Positions 7,423 through 17,120 of a stretch of 64,000 bases of DNA are shown in pieces. Each line of letters begins with the position of its first letter. Position 1 is the first letter of the stretch. The stretch is taken from contig NZ_CP102931.1 of NCBI RefSeq assembly GCF_024734665.1, positions 6,831,501 through 6,895,500 of the forward strand. Reading direction: 5' to 3'. The notes beneath the pieces are model-generated. The model was not told the DNA's origin. It searched no databases and worked only from the letters and a program-made list of their open reading frames with translations. The position numbers were made by a program, and so were the translations under genes. This DNA comes from Variovorax paradoxus. GTDB lineage: Bacteria; Pseudomonadota; Gammaproteobacteria; Burkholderiales; Burkholderiaceae_C.

Positions 7423-9380
7423 TCCGCAGACTGCGGCTCGGTGGCTGCTTCCGTGGTGGCGGCATCGCGGGCGAAGGCCTTATGGCCGCCCTTGCGCAGA
7501 TGGATCATCAGTAGGGAGATGGCGGCAGGCGTCACACCGGAGATGCGCGAGGCCAAGCCCAGTGTTTCCGGCCGATGCCTGTCCAGCTTCTGCCGCACCT
7601 CGAAGCTCAGCGCCTTGACCTGGCCGTAGTCGAAATCAGCCGGCAGCTTCAGGTTCTCGAAGTGTGCGGCCCGCTCCACCTCGTCGTGCTGGCGCTCGAT
7701 GTAGCCGGAGTACTTGGCCGAAATCTCGATCTGCTCGATCTCGGTTTCGCTCAGCGCCGTCTGGGCGCCGTACTTGCCGCCGTCCAGCGACATCAGCGTT
7801 TCGTAGTTCACGTCGGGCCGGCGCAGCAGGTCGGCCAGGTTGTATTCGTGGTCGATGGCCTTGCCCAACACCCGCTCTGACTCGGCAGCCGGCAGGTTGC
7901 GGGGGTTCACCCAGATCGACCTGAGCCGCTCTGTTTCACGTGAAACAGCGTCGCGCTTGCGGCTGAAAGCATCCCAGCGCGCATCGTCTACCAAGCCCAG
8001 CTTCCGCCCTGCTTCGGTCAGGCGCATGTCGGCGTTGTCCTCGCGCAGCTGCAGGCGGAACTCCGCGCGGCTGGTGAACATGCGGTACGGCTCGGTCACG
8101 CCCTTTGTGATCAGGTCGTCGACCAGCACGCCCAGGTAGGCTTCGTCGCGGCGCGGCAGCCAGGCATCCTCACCACGGCATTGCAGTGCAGCGTTGATGC
8201 CGGCGAACAAACCTTGGGCCGCGGCTTCTTCATAGCCGGTCGTGCCGTTGATCTGCCCAGCAAAAAACAGGCCCTTGACCGAGCGGGTCTCGAAGCTGCT
8301 CTTGAGCTCGCGCGGATCGAAGTAGTCGTACTCGATGGCGTAGCCTGGCCGCAGGATGTGCGCGTTCTCCAGCCCCGGCATCGATCGCACCAGCTGGTAC
8401 TGGATGTCGAACGGCAGGCTGGTCGAGATCCCGTTCGGGTAGTACTCGTTGGTCGTCAGACCTTCAGGCTCGAGAAAGATCTGGTGGCTTTCCTTGTCGG
8501 CAAAGCGGTTGATCTTGTCTTCCACGCTCGGGCAGTAGCGCGGACCCACGCCGTCGATCTTGCCGGTGAACATCGGGCTGCGGTCGAAACCCGAACGGAT
8601 GATCTCGTGCGTGCGCGCATTGGTGTGGGTGATCCAGCAAGGCATCTGCTGCGGATGCATGTCCGCACGGCCCATGAAGCTGAACACCGGCATCGGCCCT
8701 GCCCCACCGGGCATGCCGTCGCCGGGTTGTTCGGTGCACTTCGAAAAATCGATGCTGCGGCCGTCGAGCCGTGGCGGCGTGCCGGTCTTGAGCCGGCCTT
8801 GCGGCAGCTTCAGTTCCTTGAGCCGTGCCGACAGGCTGATTGCCGGCGGATCACCCGCGCGTCCAGCCTGGTAGTTGTCGAGGCCGACGTGGATACGGCC
8901 ATCGAGAAAAGTACCCGCCGTCAACACCACGGTGCGCGCACGAAATGCGATGCCAACCTGTGTGACGGCACCGACCACGCGATCGCCCTCCACCATCAGG
9001 TCGTCGACGGCTTGCTGGAACAGGCTCAGATTCGGCTGGTTCTCCAGCCGATGACGAATGGCGGCCTTGTACAGAATCCGATCGGCCTGCGCGCGGGTGG
9101 CGCGCACGGCCGGGCCCTTGCTCGAATTGAGAATACGGAACTGGATGCCGGCCTCATCGGTGGCAATCGCCATCGCACCGCCGAGCGCATCGACCTCCTT
9201 CACCAGATGGCCCTTGCCGATACCGCCGATCGACGGGTTGCAGCTCATCTGCCCCAGCGTCTCGATGTTGTGGGAGAGCAGCAGCGTCTTGGCGCCCATG
9301 CGCGCAGCGGCGAGCGCGGCTTCGGTGCCGGCATGGCCACCGCCGACGACGATCACGTCGAATTCTTCGGGGTACAGCAT
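7419..9380 (-). CDS. mnmG: tRNA uridine-5-carboxymethylaminomethyl modification enzyme MnmG (GidA)
   Basis: With MnmE, MnmG installs the 5-(carboxymethyl)aminomethyl group on the wobble uridine of several tRNAs using FAD and methylene-tetrahydrofolate. The 653-residue protein begins [20 protein letters not shown], the FAD dinucleotide-binding fold, followed by [22 protein letters not shown]. The later segments [21 protein letters not shown] and [16 protein letters not shown] are family signatures. I chose the ATG at 9380 because homologues start MLYP; a GTG at 9398 would add six residues. A perfect parS lies within it. It overlaps rsmG by four bases. Confidence 0.96.
   Translation of the reverse strand: MLYPEEFDVIVVGGGHAGTEAALAAARMGAKTLLLSHNIETLGQMSCNPSIGGIGKGHLVKEVDALGGAMAIATDEAGIQFRILNSSKGPAVRATRAQADRILYKAAIRHRLENQPNLSLFQQAVDDLMVEGDRVVGAVTQVGIAFRARTVVLTAGTFLDGRIHVGLDNYQAGRAGDPPAISLSARLKELKLPQGRLKTGTPPRLDGRSIDFSKCTEQPGDGMPGGAGPMPVFSFMGRADMHPQQMPCWITHTNARTHEIIRSGFDRSPMFTGKIDGVGPRYCPSVEDKINRFADKESHQIFLEPEGLTTNEYYPNGISTSLPFDIQYQLVRSMPGLENAHILRPGYAIEYDYFDPRELKSSFETRSVKGLFFAGQINGTTGYEEAAAQGLFAGINAALQCRGEDAWLPRRDEAYLGVLVDDLITKGVTEPYRMFTSRAEFRLQLREDNADMRLTEAGRKLGLVDDARWDAFSRKRDAVSRETERLRSIWVNPRNLPAAESERVLGKAIDHEYNLADLLRRPDVNYETLMSLDGGKYGAQTALSETEIEQIEISAKYSGYIERQHDEVERAAHFENLKLPADFDYGQVKALSFEVRQKLDRHRPETLGLASRISGVTPAAISLLMIHLRKGGHKAFARDAATTEAATEPQSAE
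7932..7947. other. parS centromere site 2 (inside mnmG)
   Basis: TGTTTCACGTGAAACA is the perfectly palindromic form of the parS consensus. It lies in the mnmG coding region and encodes VSRETE. It is about 1.09 kb from the site in rsmG. Confidence 0.95.
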
Positions 9381-9518
9381 TTGAAATGGGGAGCGCACAA
9401 CTGACGCGTGCGCGGCGCAAAAGGGGCACTGATTTTAATCGTCCAGGCCGATCTGCGCCCTTTTTGTGGACAAGCTAGAGGGTCATGCCAAATTACCCGC
9501 CAAAGCCTGCGGAATCTC

Positions 9519-9551
9519 GATAGTTTGCTATATATTTTATAGCAAACTATC
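9519..9551. repeat. Dispersed palindrome GCTAT-N7-ATAGC, extended copy 2
   Basis: This is the longest copy: a perfect 14-base inverted repeat (GATAGTTTGCTATA with TATAGCAAACTATC) around a five-base loop. It contains the core GCTAT-ATATTTT-ATAGC. It starts four bases beyond the stop of the transglutaminase-like gene on that gene's transcript, so it could fold as a 3' hairpin, but no T-run follows it. Confidence 0.7.
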
Positions 9552-9554
9552 CGC

Positions 9555-10442
9555 TCAGCCCGTCGCTTCGGCCACTTGCACCACCGGCACGGGCTTCTCG
9601 ATGCCGACCAGCGCGCCAGTCGGTGGCGGCGCCTTCGACGGTGTCAGGCTTTCATCCTGCACTTCGCGAACAACGAGCTTCTTGTCCGTCATGCGCACGT
9701 TGCCGAAGATTGTGCAGAAGGCCACGTCCTTCGCGTCGCGCCCCGTGCCCACGCGCACCACCCGGTCGACCGGCGCCATGCGCGTCGGATCGAACAGCAC
9801 CCACTGCCCACCGAGCCAGGCTTCGAACACGGCGTGGAAATCCTGCGGCGGTTCGTCGAACCACACATAGCCCACCACCAGCCGCGCCGGAATGTTGAGC
9901 GCGCGGCAGAAGGTGATGCCGAGGTGCGCGAAGTCACGGCACACGCCCGCGCGTTCCACGAAAACTTCGCGCGCCGTCGTGGTCGAGTTGCTGCTGCCTG
10001 GCTCGTAGGCGATGCTGTCGTGGATCCAGTCGACGATGGCCTGCACACGGCCAATGCCGGGCGGCAAGTCGCCGAAGAGCTGCTGCGCGCAGCGCGACAT
10101 CAGGTCCGACTCGCAGTAGCGCGTCGGCATCATGTAGTGCAGCACCTCGTCGGGCACTTCGCTGACCGGCACCTCTCGCAGGTCGGTCGGCACCACCACA
10201 TGCGCGCGCTGCACGCTGGCCTTGTAGCGAATCTTCAATGGCCCGGGCTTCGCGTCGAAACGGATGAAGCGGTTGCCGCTCCCCTCGTCGCAGAACACTT
10301 GCATCTCGGTCGGCGGCTCGATCGTCAACTCCTCGCTGACGACGGCTTGCGCACCCGAGCGCGCCGCCTCGATGTTGAGCAGCATGTGGGCCGGCGCGAC
10401 GACCTCGTAGTCGAGCTGCGCATCGACGTGGGAGATGTGCAT
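9555..10442 (-). CDS. Transglutaminase-like cysteine protease-fold protein
   Basis: This 295-residue protein has a beta-rich N-terminal domain and a transglutaminase-like core. The catalytic triad is visible: Cys in ERAGVCRDFAHLG near residue 168, His in PQDFHAVFEAW, and Asp in VLFDPTRMAP. There is no signal peptide, so a cytoplasmic peptidase or amidase role is likely, but the substrate is unknown. Its ATG overlaps the stop of the upstream small membrane-protein gene by one base, implying coupling. Confidence 0.85.
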   Translation of the reverse strand: MHISHVDAQLDYEVVAPAHMLLNIEAARSGAQAVVSEELTIEPPTEMQVFCDEGSGNRFIRFDAKPGPLKIRYKASVQRAHVVVPTDLREVPVSEVPDEVLHYMMPTRYCESDLMSRCAQQLFGDLPPGIGRVQAIVDWIHDSIAYEPGSSNSTTTAREVFVERAGVCRDFAHLGITFCRALNIPARLVVGYVWFDEPPQDFHAVFEAWLGGQWVLFDPTRMAPVDRVVRVGTGRDAKDVAFCTIFGNVRMTDKKLVVREVQDESLTPSKAPPPTGALVGIEKPVPVVQVAEATG

Positions 10443-10627
10443 CAGTCGAGCGCCTTCTTCACCGCGCCCACGCCAAGCGCGGCCAGCACCACGAACAGCA
10501 CAGCCAGCACCAGGAACAGGCCGAACAGCAGCTTGGCAATACCGGCAGCACCGGCCGCCACGCCGCCAAAGCCGAGCAGGCCGGCCACGAGAGAAATGAC
10601 CGCAAAAATGATCGCGTACTTCAACAT
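10442..10627 (-). CDS. DUF1328/YtjA-type small membrane protein
   Basis: This 61-residue protein matches the DUF1328 (YtjA) pattern. It starts [22 protein letters not shown], continues with [12 protein letters not shown], and ends with a second hydrophobic segment and a short basic tail (VKKALD). Two membrane helices fill almost the entire sequence. The start at 10627 has AAGGAG nine bases upstream. The function is unknown; family members often respond to envelope or osmotic stress. It is coupled to the transglutaminase-like gene. Confidence 0.85.
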   Translation of the reverse strand: MLKYAIIFAVISLVAGLLGFGGVAAGAAGIAKLLFGLFLVLAVLFVVLAALGVGAVKKALD

Positions 10628-10812
10628 CGGATACTCCTTGCAGCAGGCCCTGCCCACCGTGCGACGCAGCTTAGGAAGCGACCGCCCCGCGCCCGATAGT
10701 CGCCTCGCGCGTGCGACCGTAGGACAAAAACGCGAGGCAGCCAAACCCGCTAGCATCCGCTGCGGTCTCCCACAACAATCAATCAACCTCGTCATCCATT
10801 GGAGTTTTTCGA

Positions 10813-11421
10813 ATGAAGCTGTATTACTCGCCCGGCGCCTGTTCGCTCTCGCCCCACATCGCGCTGCACGAAGCAGGCATTGCCGTCGAACCCGTGCTGG
10901 CCAGTACCAAGAGCCACAAGCTGCAGGACGGCACCGACTACTACGGCATCAACCCGCTGGGCTACGTGCCGATGCTCGAGCTCGACGACGGCACCCGCCT
11001 GCGCGAAGGCCCGGCCATCCTGCAGTACATCGCCGACCTCGCCCCCACCAAGAACCTCGCGCCCGCAGCCGGCACCCTGCAGCGCTACCGCCTGCAGGAG
11101 TGGCTGACCTTCATCGGCACCGAAGTGCACAAGGGCTTCAGCCCGCTGTTCAACCCGAACATGCCCGAAGAAGCCAAGACCATCTTCAAGGACAAGCTCA
11201 AGTCGCGCTTCCAGTGGCTCGACGGCGAGCTGGCCAACAAGCAATACCTGATGGGCGACCACTTCAGCGTGGCCGACGGCTACCTGTTCACCGTCACCAA
11301 CTGGACCAAGCCCACGGGCGTGGACATTTCCGACTTCCCCAACCTGCAGGCCTGGCACGCACGCGTTGGCGCCCGCCCCGCCGTGCAGGACGCAATGAAG
11401 GCTGAAGGCCTGCTGAAGTAA
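10813..11421 (+). CDS. Beta-class glutathione S-transferase
   Basis: This 202-residue protein conjugates glutathione to electrophiles in the cytoplasm. It starts [20 protein letters not shown]; the cysteine at residue 10 is the catalytic residue typical of bacterial beta-class enzymes. The glutathione-binding loop shows [14 protein letters not shown] and [14 protein letters not shown] (SNAIL/TRAIL-like). The C-terminal helix domain carries the conserved [11 protein letters not shown] box. The ribosome-binding site is weak (TTGGAG). It is a single-gene unit ending at a clear terminator. Confidence 0.93.
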   Translation: MKLYYSPGACSLSPHIALHEAGIAVEPVLASTKSHKLQDGTDYYGINPLGYVPMLELDDGTRLREGPAILQYIADLAPTKNLAPAAGTLQRYRLQEWLTFIGTEVHKGFSPLFNPNMPEEAKTIFKDKLKSRFQWLDGELANKQYLMGDHFSVADGYLFTVTNWTKPTGVDISDFPNLQAWHARVGARPAVQDAMKAEGLLK

Positions 11422-11500
11422 GCCGAAGCACGCGAAAGCGTGCAGAAGCATTGAAGCGGCCGGATGCCCTCTAGGGGAAAACCCGGACCGCTTCAGCCAC

Positions 11501-11525
11501 AAGCCGCACGATGCGGCTTTTTTTT
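11501..11525 (+). terminator. Rho-independent terminator after the GST gene
   Basis: AAGCCGCA-CGA-TGCGGCTT followed by eight or more T residues forms a compact hairpin with a T-tail. Just upstream, at about 11451-11496, a second, larger imperfect stem (TGAAGCGGCCGG with CGGACCGCTTCA) adds structure. Confidence 0.88.
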
Positions 11526-11576
11526 CGGGTCACGCTACGGGCAGAACTTCAGACGACCGAAGAAGGAACCCGCGCC

Positions 11577-12359
11577 ATGCCCGAAACCCCTCCCCCCGTC
11601 GAACTGCGCGAAGAGATGCGCGGGCCCGTCATGTGGCTCACCATCGACCGCGAAGAGCGCCGCAACGCCATCAACGGCGCAGTGCTCGCGGGCCTGAGCG
11701 ACGCACTGGCCCGTGCCAACAGCGACACCGCCGTGCGCGCCGTGGTCATCACCGGCGCCGGCACGCGCGCCTTCTGCGCCGGCGCCGACCTGCAAAGCGG
11801 CACCTCCTTCAAGTTCGACTACGCCGCGCCCTACCAGGGCTTCGCCAACCTGTTCCGCCAGGCCCGGCAATCGACCGTGCCGCTCATCGCGCGCGTCAAC
11901 GGCGCATGCATGGCCGGCGGCATGGGGATCATGGCGATGTGCGACATGGCCGTGGCCAGCAGCCAGGCCGTGTTCGGCCTGCCCGAGGTAAAGGTCGGCC
12001 TCTTTCCCGCACAGGTGCTCAGCGTGCTCGGCGGCCTGCTGCCACGCCGCGTGCTGGCCGAGATGTGCATCACCGGTGAACCCATCACCGCCGCGCAGGC
12101 GCTCGAACTGAATCTCGTCAACCGCGTGAGCGACGACGTCGACGAAAGCGTCGCCTGGCTGCTCGGCCGCATGCTCGACAAGTCGCCCGCCGCCATCCGC
12201 CGCGGCCTCTACACAATGAAGAAGATCGAGGCGATGGCCTTCGAGGAATCGATGGCGTTCACCGAAAGCCAGATCGGCCTGTTCGCACTCACCGAAGACG
12301 CCGCCGAAGGACAACTCGCCTTCCGCGAGAAGCGCAAGCCGCAATGGAGTGGCCGATGA
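11577..12359 (+). CDS. Enoyl-CoA hydratase/isomerase family protein
   Basis: This 260-residue crotonase-fold protein would hydrate or isomerise an enoyl-CoA thioester. The oxyanion-hole segments are present: RAFCAGADLQSG around residue 66-76 and NGACMAGGMGIMAMCD around 110-125. The typical catalytic acid position reads LPEVKVGLFP. The start at 11577 has GAAGGAAC upstream. It overlaps the AtuA-like gene by four bases (ATGA), so the two proteins are made together and probably act in one acyl-CoA degradation route. Confidence 0.88.
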   Translation: MPETPPPVELREEMRGPVMWLTIDREERRNAINGAVLAGLSDALARANSDTAVRAVVITGAGTRAFCAGADLQSGTSFKFDYAAPYQGFANLFRQARQSTVPLIARVNGACMAGGMGIMAMCDMAVASSQAVFGLPEVKVGLFPAQVLSVLGGLLPRRVLAEMCITGEPITAAQALELNLVNRVSDDVDESVAWLLGRMLDKSPAAIRRGLYTMKKIEAMAFEESMAFTESQIGLFALTEDAAEGQLAFREKRKPQWSGR

Positions 12360-14173
12360 GCAGCAGCAGCAACAACAACGAACGCATCGTCCGCATCGGC
12401 GGCGCATCGGGCTTCTGGGGCGACAGCAGCGTGGGCGCACCGCAGCTCGTGGGCAGCGGGCAGATCGACTACCTCGTGTTCGACTACCTCGCCGAGCTCA
12501 CCATGTCGATCCTCGCCGGCGCACGGCTCAAGAAGCCCGAGCTGGGCTACGCGACCGATTTCGTGTCGGTGGCGATGAAAGCCGTGCTGACGGACGTCGT
12601 GAAACAAGGCATCCGCGTGGTGAGCAACGCAGGCGGCGTCAACCCGCAAGGCTGCGCCGACGCACTCGCCGCGCTGGCCGCCGAGCAGGGCGTTGCATTG
12701 AAGATCGCCGTGGTGAGCGGCGACGACGTGTCCCCGCTGCTGCCGCAACTACGCCAGGCGCAACCACCCGTGCGCGAACTGCAAAGCGGCGCCCCGCTGC
12801 CCGAACGCGTGCTCACCGCCAATGCGTATCTCGGCGCACGGCCGATACAGGCCGCGCTCGATGCGGGTGCGCAGGTCGTCATCACCGGCCGCTGTGTCGA
12901 CTCCGCCGTCACGCTCGGCGTGCTCATGCACGAATTCAAGTGGCAGCCGGGCGACTACGACCTGCTGGCCGCCGGCAGCCTCGCGGGCCACATCATCGAA
13001 TGCGGCTGCCAGGCCACCGGCGGCCTGCACACCGACTGGGACACCGTGCCCGACTGGCCGAACATCGGCTACCCCATCGTCGAGTGCAGCGCCGATGGCA
13101 GCTTCGTCGTCACCAAGCCCGCGGGCACCGGCGGCAAGCTCACGCCTGCCGTGGTGGGCGAGCAGATGCTCTACGAGATCGGCGACCCCGCGGCCTACCT
13201 GCTGCCCGACGTGGTGGCCGACTTCACGCAAGTGCGCATCGAACAGGCCGGCGAGCACCGCGTGCGGGTGCATGGCGCACGCGGCCATGGGCCAACGGCG
13301 AGCTACAAGGTCAGCGCCACGTATGTCGACGGCTTCAAGACGGCGGCGCAGCTCACCATCGTGGGCTTCGATGCGGTGGCCAAGGCTAAGCGCACGGGCG
13401 AGGCGATCCTCGCGCGCACGGGAGCGCTGTTCTCGCAATACGGCTTCGGGCCGTACAGCGGCACGCAGCTCGAAGTGCTGGGCGCGGAGTCTTGCTACGG
13501 CCCGCACGCACAGGCATTGCAGACGCGCGAAGCGGTGCTGCGGCTCGCGGTGACGCATCCGCGCAAGGAAGCGCTGGAGCTGTTCGCACGCGAGGTCGCA
13601 CCGGCAGGCACATCGTGGGCGCCAGGCACCACGGGTGCGGGTGGTGGGCGCGCCTCGGTGTCGCCGTCGATCCGGCAGTACGCGTTCCTGCTCGACAAGT
13701 CGAAGGTCGAGGCCACGGTGGCCATCGATGGAGAACGCGTCGATGTTCCGCGCAGCGAGGTTTCCGCATCAGCTCCCATTCCATCGCCTGCCAGAGCCCC
13801 GGAAACGCATGAAGCACCCGTCGCCCTCGACGTCATCGAGGTGCCTCTCATACGCCTTGCCTGGGCTCGCAGCGGCGACAAGGGCGACACCTCGAACATC
13901 GGCATCATCGCGCGCCACCCTGCCCTGCTGCCGCTGCTGCGCGAACAGCTCACCGAAGCGCGCGTGGCCGAATGGCTCGCGCATCTGGTCAAGGGCCGCG
14001 TCACGCGCTATGAGGTGCCGGGCATCGACGCCTTCAATTTCGTCTGCGAGCAGGCGCTGGGCGGCGGCGGCATGGCCTCGCTGCGCAACGACCCCCTTGG
14101 CAAGGGCATGGGGCAGATCCTGCTGGCCATGCCCCTGCGCGTGAGCCCGGCGCTGCTGGCGTTGCTTGCCTAG
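12356..14173 (+). CDS. AtuA-family protein with fused C-terminal AtuA-like domain
   Basis: This 605-residue protein resembles AtuA (DUF1446), linked in Pseudomonas to acyclic terpene utilisation. The N-terminal domain shows RIGGASGFWGDS, YLAELTMSIL and VVSNAGGVNPQGCA; TGRCVDSAVTLGVL lies near residue 180. After a linker of about 40 residues the C-terminal segment (from about 500: LAWARSGDKGDTSNIGI to LPFN-like NFVCEQALGGGG) forms the small ferredoxin-fold AtuA-like domain, often a separate gene. The catalytic role is not established. Its pairing with an enoyl-CoA hydratase argues for branched acyl-CoA or terpenoid breakdown. Confidence 0.85.
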   Translation: MSSSSNNNERIVRIGGASGFWGDSSVGAPQLVGSGQIDYLVFDYLAELTMSILAGARLKKPELGYATDFVSVAMKAVLTDVVKQGIRVVSNAGGVNPQGCADALAALAAEQGVALKIAVVSGDDVSPLLPQLRQAQPPVRELQSGAPLPERVLTANAYLGARPIQAALDAGAQVVITGRCVDSAVTLGVLMHEFKWQPGDYDLLAAGSLAGHIIECGCQATGGLHTDWDTVPDWPNIGYPIVECSADGSFVVTKPAGTGGKLTPAVVGEQMLYEIGDPAAYLLPDVVADFTQVRIEQAGEHRVRVHGARGHGPTASYKVSATYVDGFKTAAQLTIVGFDAVAKAKRTGEAILARTGALFSQYGFGPYSGTQLEVLGAESCYGPHAQALQTREAVLRLAVTHPRKEALELFAREVAPAGTSWAPGTTGAGGGRASVSPSIRQYAFLLDKSKVEATVAIDGERVDVPRSEVSASAPIPSPARAPETHEAPVALDVIEVPLIRLAWARSGDKGDTSNIGIIARHPALLPLLREQLTEARVAEWLAHLVKGRVTRYEVPGIDAFNFVCEQALGGGGMASLRNDPLGKGMGQILLAMPLRVSPALLALLA

Positions 14174-14258
14174 CACCAATCGGGACAACCGTGCGACAGC
14201 AGGGTTGAGGCCGGGCGCTTAGCCTTGCGCCTCTTTCAACTCTGCTTTCGATCGCACG

Positions 14259-15362
14259 ATGTCCACCCTTTTCGACCCCGTACAGGCCGGCGACCTGAAG
14301 CTCGCCAACCGCATCGTGATGGCGCCGCTCACGCGCAACCGTTCGCCGAACGCGATCCCGCCCGACATCGCCGCCACCTACTACGCCCAGCGCGCCAGTG
14401 CCGGCCTGCTGATCACCGAGGCCACCGCCATCAGCCACCAGGGCCAGGGCTATGCCGACGTGCCCGGCCTCTACGGCACCGAGCAGCTCGACGCCTGGAA
14501 GCGCGTGACCGACGCCGTGCATGCCAAGGGCGGCAAGATCGTCGTGCAGCTGTGGCACGTGGGCCGCGTCTCGCACACCGAACTGCAACCCGGTGGCGGC
14601 AAGCCCGTCGCCCCCTCGGCCATCACCGCCAAGACCAAGACCGTGCTCATCAAGGACGGCGTGCCGACCTTCGTCGAAACCTCCGAGCCGCGCGCGCTCG
14701 ACGCTGGTGAACTGCCCGGCATCGTGCACGCCTACGCGGTGGCCGCCCGCAGCGCTGTCGAAACTGCAGGCTTCGACGGCGTGGAACTGCACGGCGCCAA
14801 CGGCTACCTGCTCGACCAGTTCCTGAAGGATGGCAGCAACAAGCGCACCGACGACTACGGCGGCAGCATCGAGAACCGCGCCCGCCTGCTGCTCGAATCC
14901 GCGCGCGCCGTGGTCGATGCCGTCGGCGGCGGCAAGACCGGCATCCGCCTGTCACCCGTGACGCCGGCCAACGACGTGCACGACAGCAACCCGCAGCCGC
15001 TGTTCACCTACGTGGTGAAGCAGCTCGCCACGCTCAACCTCGCCTACATCCACATCATCGAAGGCGCCACCGGTGGCCCGCGCGAGATCGAAGACCGGCC
15101 CTTCGACTACGAAGCGCTGAAGGCCGCCTACCGCGAAGCCGGCGGCAAGGGTGCATGGATGGTCAACAATGGCTACGACCGCCCGCTGGCCGAAGAAGCG
15201 CTGAAGGAAGGCGACGACCTCGTGGCCTTCGGCAAGCCCTTCATCTCGAACCCCGACCTCGTGCGCCGCCTGCGCGAGAACGCACCGCTCAACGAGCTCG
15301 ACAAGGCCACCATGTACGGCGGCGGCGCGAAGGGCTACACCGACTACCCCGCACTGGCGTAA
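14259..15362 (+). CDS. Old Yellow Enzyme family alkene reductase (NemA-like)
   Basis: This 367-residue FMN enzyme reduces activated C=C bonds and nitro compounds with NADPH. It shows VMAPLTRNRS near residues 23-32, VQLWHVGRVSH around 98, and the substrate-binding His/Asn pair in ELHGANGYLLDQFL. The signature NKRTDDYGGSIENRARLLLE follows, and the C-terminal VAFGKPFISNPDLV binds the FMN phosphate. Length fits xenobiotic reductases. It is a stand-alone gene 85 bases after the AtuA-like gene. Confidence 0.92.
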   Translation: MSTLFDPVQAGDLKLANRIVMAPLTRNRSPNAIPPDIAATYYAQRASAGLLITEATAISHQGQGYADVPGLYGTEQLDAWKRVTDAVHAKGGKIVVQLWHVGRVSHTELQPGGGKPVAPSAITAKTKTVLIKDGVPTFVETSEPRALDAGELPGIVHAYAVAARSAVETAGFDGVELHGANGYLLDQFLKDGSNKRTDDYGGSIENRARLLLESARAVVDAVGGGKTGIRLSPVTPANDVHDSNPQPLFTYVVKQLATLNLAYIHIIEGATGGPREIEDRPFDYEALKAAYREAGGKGAWMVNNGYDRPLAEEALKEGDDLVAFGKPFISNPDLVRRLRENAPLNELDKATMYGGGAKGYTDYPALA

Positions 15363-15424
15363 TCCGGAGAAGGCCATGGCAAGATGCGGCGGACGCTTTG
15401 TGTCCGCCCCAGGAGAGAAATGCC

Positions 15425-15910
15425 ATGGCCCGCATCGAGCAACGACTGGCCGCGCTCGGCCTCGTTCTTCCACCGACAGTGACGCCGCCGCCGGGCGTCG
15501 TGCTGCCCTTCCAGTTCGTGCGCATCGTCGGCCGCCGCGCATTGATCTCGGGTCATGGCCCGCTCAATGCCGATGGCACCATCGCCGCACCACTCGGCAA
15601 GCTGGGCCGCGAGGTGACCGTCGAGCAAGGCTATGCAGCGGCCCGCCTCACGGCACTGGCGATGCTCGGCAGCCTGCAGCGCGCGCTCGGCGATCTCGAC
15701 CGCATCACGGCCTGGACGCGCGTGTTCGGCATGGTCGCTTCGGCGCCCGGCTTCGACAAACAGCCGGCCGTCATCAACGGCTTCTCGGACCTGATCCTCG
15801 AACTCTTCGGACCCGACATCGGCGCGCATTCGCGCAGCGCCGTGGGCATGGCAGAGTTGCCGTTCAACATCCCGGTCGAAATCGAAGGCGAAGTGGAATT
15901 CGACGCATGA
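15425..15910 (+). CDS. RidA-family protein (YjgF-like)
   Basis: This 161-residue protein belongs to the RidA/Rid2-like superfamily, whose best-known members hydrolyse reactive enamine/imine intermediates. It shows ISGHGPLNADG near residue 41, the central EQGYAAARLTALAMLGSL helix, and the C-terminal SRSAVGMAELPFNIPVEIEGEVE. The canonical RidA arginine sits at S-R-S-A-V-G. AGGAGAG precedes the ATG at 15425. It overlaps the next gene (ATGA), beginning a coupled three-gene set with GNAT and VOC proteins. Confidence 0.88.
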   Translation: MARIEQRLAALGLVLPPTVTPPPGVVLPFQFVRIVGRRALISGHGPLNADGTIAAPLGKLGREVTVEQGYAAARLTALAMLGSLQRALGDLDRITAWTRVFGMVASAPGFDKQPAVINGFSDLILELFGPDIGAHSRSAVGMAELPFNIPVEIEGEVEFDA

Positions 15911-16362
15911 CGACGTGGACCATCAGGCGCGCCACCGAGAGTGACGCAACATCCGTCGCCACCTGCGCCGTCGAGGCCTTCCGCCACTACATTCCGCGCC
16001 TGGGCCTCACGCCGATTCCGATGACCAAAGACTACAGCGCGGCCATCGCCAATGCGCAGGTCTGGGTCGCCGCGCAGCATGGCGAGACCATCGCCGCACT
16101 GGTGCTCGACGTCACCGACGAAGGCTTCCTGATCGATGTGATCGCAGTGCTGCCGCAGCACCAGGGCACCGGCGTGGGTCGCGCACTGCTCGAACTCGCC
16201 GAGCAGGAAGCACTGCGACACGGCCACGACTCGATCTACCTCTTCACCAACGAGAAGATGACCGAGAACCGCGCTCTCTACGAACGCATCGGCTATGTCG
16301 AATACAAGCGCCTCGCCTTCGCGGAACGCACTCGCATCTTCCTGCGCAAGCCATTGAAGTGA
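15907..16362 (+). CDS. GNAT-family N-acetyltransferase
   Basis: This 151-residue protein has the GNAT acetyl-CoA fold: FLIDVIAVLPQHQGTGVGRALLE around residues 76-98 holds motif A (Q-x-x-G-x-G). The C-terminal NRALYERIGYVEYKR is motif B. The acceptor substrate is unknown. Its start overlaps the RidA stop by four bases and its stop abuts the VOC-domain gene. Confidence 0.88.
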   Translation: MTTWTIRRATESDATSVATCAVEAFRHYIPRLGLTPIPMTKDYSAAIANAQVWVAAQHGETIAALVLDVTDEGFLIDVIAVLPQHQGTGVGRALLELAEQEALRHGHDSIYLFTNEKMTENRALYERIGYVEYKRLAFAERTRIFLRKPLK

Positions 16363-16370
16363 GCACCGCC

Positions 16371-17120
16371 ATGCAGCTGGCCCGCATCCATCACGTCGCG
16401 ATCATCTGCGCCGACTACACAGTGTCCAAGCGCTTCTACACCGAGGTGCTGGGCCTGCGCGTGATCGCCGAAAACTACCGTGCCGCGCGTGATTCGTACA
16501 AGCTCGACCTGGCACTGCCAGACGGCTCGCAGATCGAACTCTTCTCCTTTCCCGACGCACCCCCACGTCTCACGCGGCCCGAGGCCCAAGGGCTGCGGCA
16601 CCTGTCTTTCGAGGTGCCCGACGTGCAGGCCGCGGCCGACGAGCTCGCAGCACAGGGCATTGCCGTCGAGCCGCTGCGCACCGACGAATTCACGGGCCGG
16701 CGCTTCACCTTCTTCGCCGATCCCGACGGCCTTCCGCTCGAACTCTACGAGGCCGTGCCCGACGACGATCTCGATGCGCTGCTGCTCAAGCTCGAAGGCG
16801 CATTGCATCTTCGCGAGGTGCGCACAAACGCCGCACGACTCGAGGAACTGCTCGACGACGACTTCCATGAACTGGGCGTCTCGGGCACGGTGTGGACGCG
16901 GGCCGCCATCATCGAAGCGCTGCGCGATGAGGCGTTTTCGCAGCGGACGATGTCGGACTTTCGCGTGCTGCGCATGGCACCCGATGTAGCGCTGGTCACC
17001 TACCGCGCACACCGCGAAGCCATTGCGCAGCGCCCCGCCGCGGACTCGCTGCGCAGCTCGCTGTGGCAACGCCGCGCCGGCCGCTGGCGCATGGCCTTTC
17101 ACCAGGGCACGCCACTCTAG
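16371..17120 (+). CDS. VOC (glyoxalase-like) domain fused to SnoaL/DUF4440-like domain
   Basis: This protein of about 249 residues joins two domains. Residues 1-125 form a vicinal-oxygen-chelate domain close to YaeR/SMU family proteins: QLARIHHVAIICADYTVSKRF, LRHLSFEVPDV and FADPDGLPLELYE supply the metal-binding His and Glu. Residues 135-249 look like an NTF2-like DUF4440 domain (EELLDDDFHELGVSG, ending LWQRRAGRWRMAFHQGTPL). I prefer the ATG at 16371; a GTG at 16359 overlapping the previous stop would add four residues. Its stop overlaps that of the convergent kinase gene by four bases. Confidence 0.82.
   Translation: MQLARIHHVAIICADYTVSKRFYTEVLGLRVIAENYRAARDSYKLDLALPDGSQIELFSFPDAPPRLTRPEAQGLRHLSFEVPDVQAAADELAAQGIAVEPLRTDEFTGRRFTFFADPDGLPLELYEAVPDDDLDALLLKLEGALHLREVRTNAARLEELLDDDFHELGVSGTVWTRAAIIEALRDEAFSQRTMSDFRVLRMAPDVALVTYRAHREAIAQRPAADSLRSSLWQRRAGRWRMAFHQGTPL

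Noticed and set aside
9519-9551. Rho-independent terminator for the transglutaminase-like gene
   Set aside because: The hairpin is strong but no T-run follows on the leftward strand, and the same core occurs in four other places, so it is listed as a repeat.
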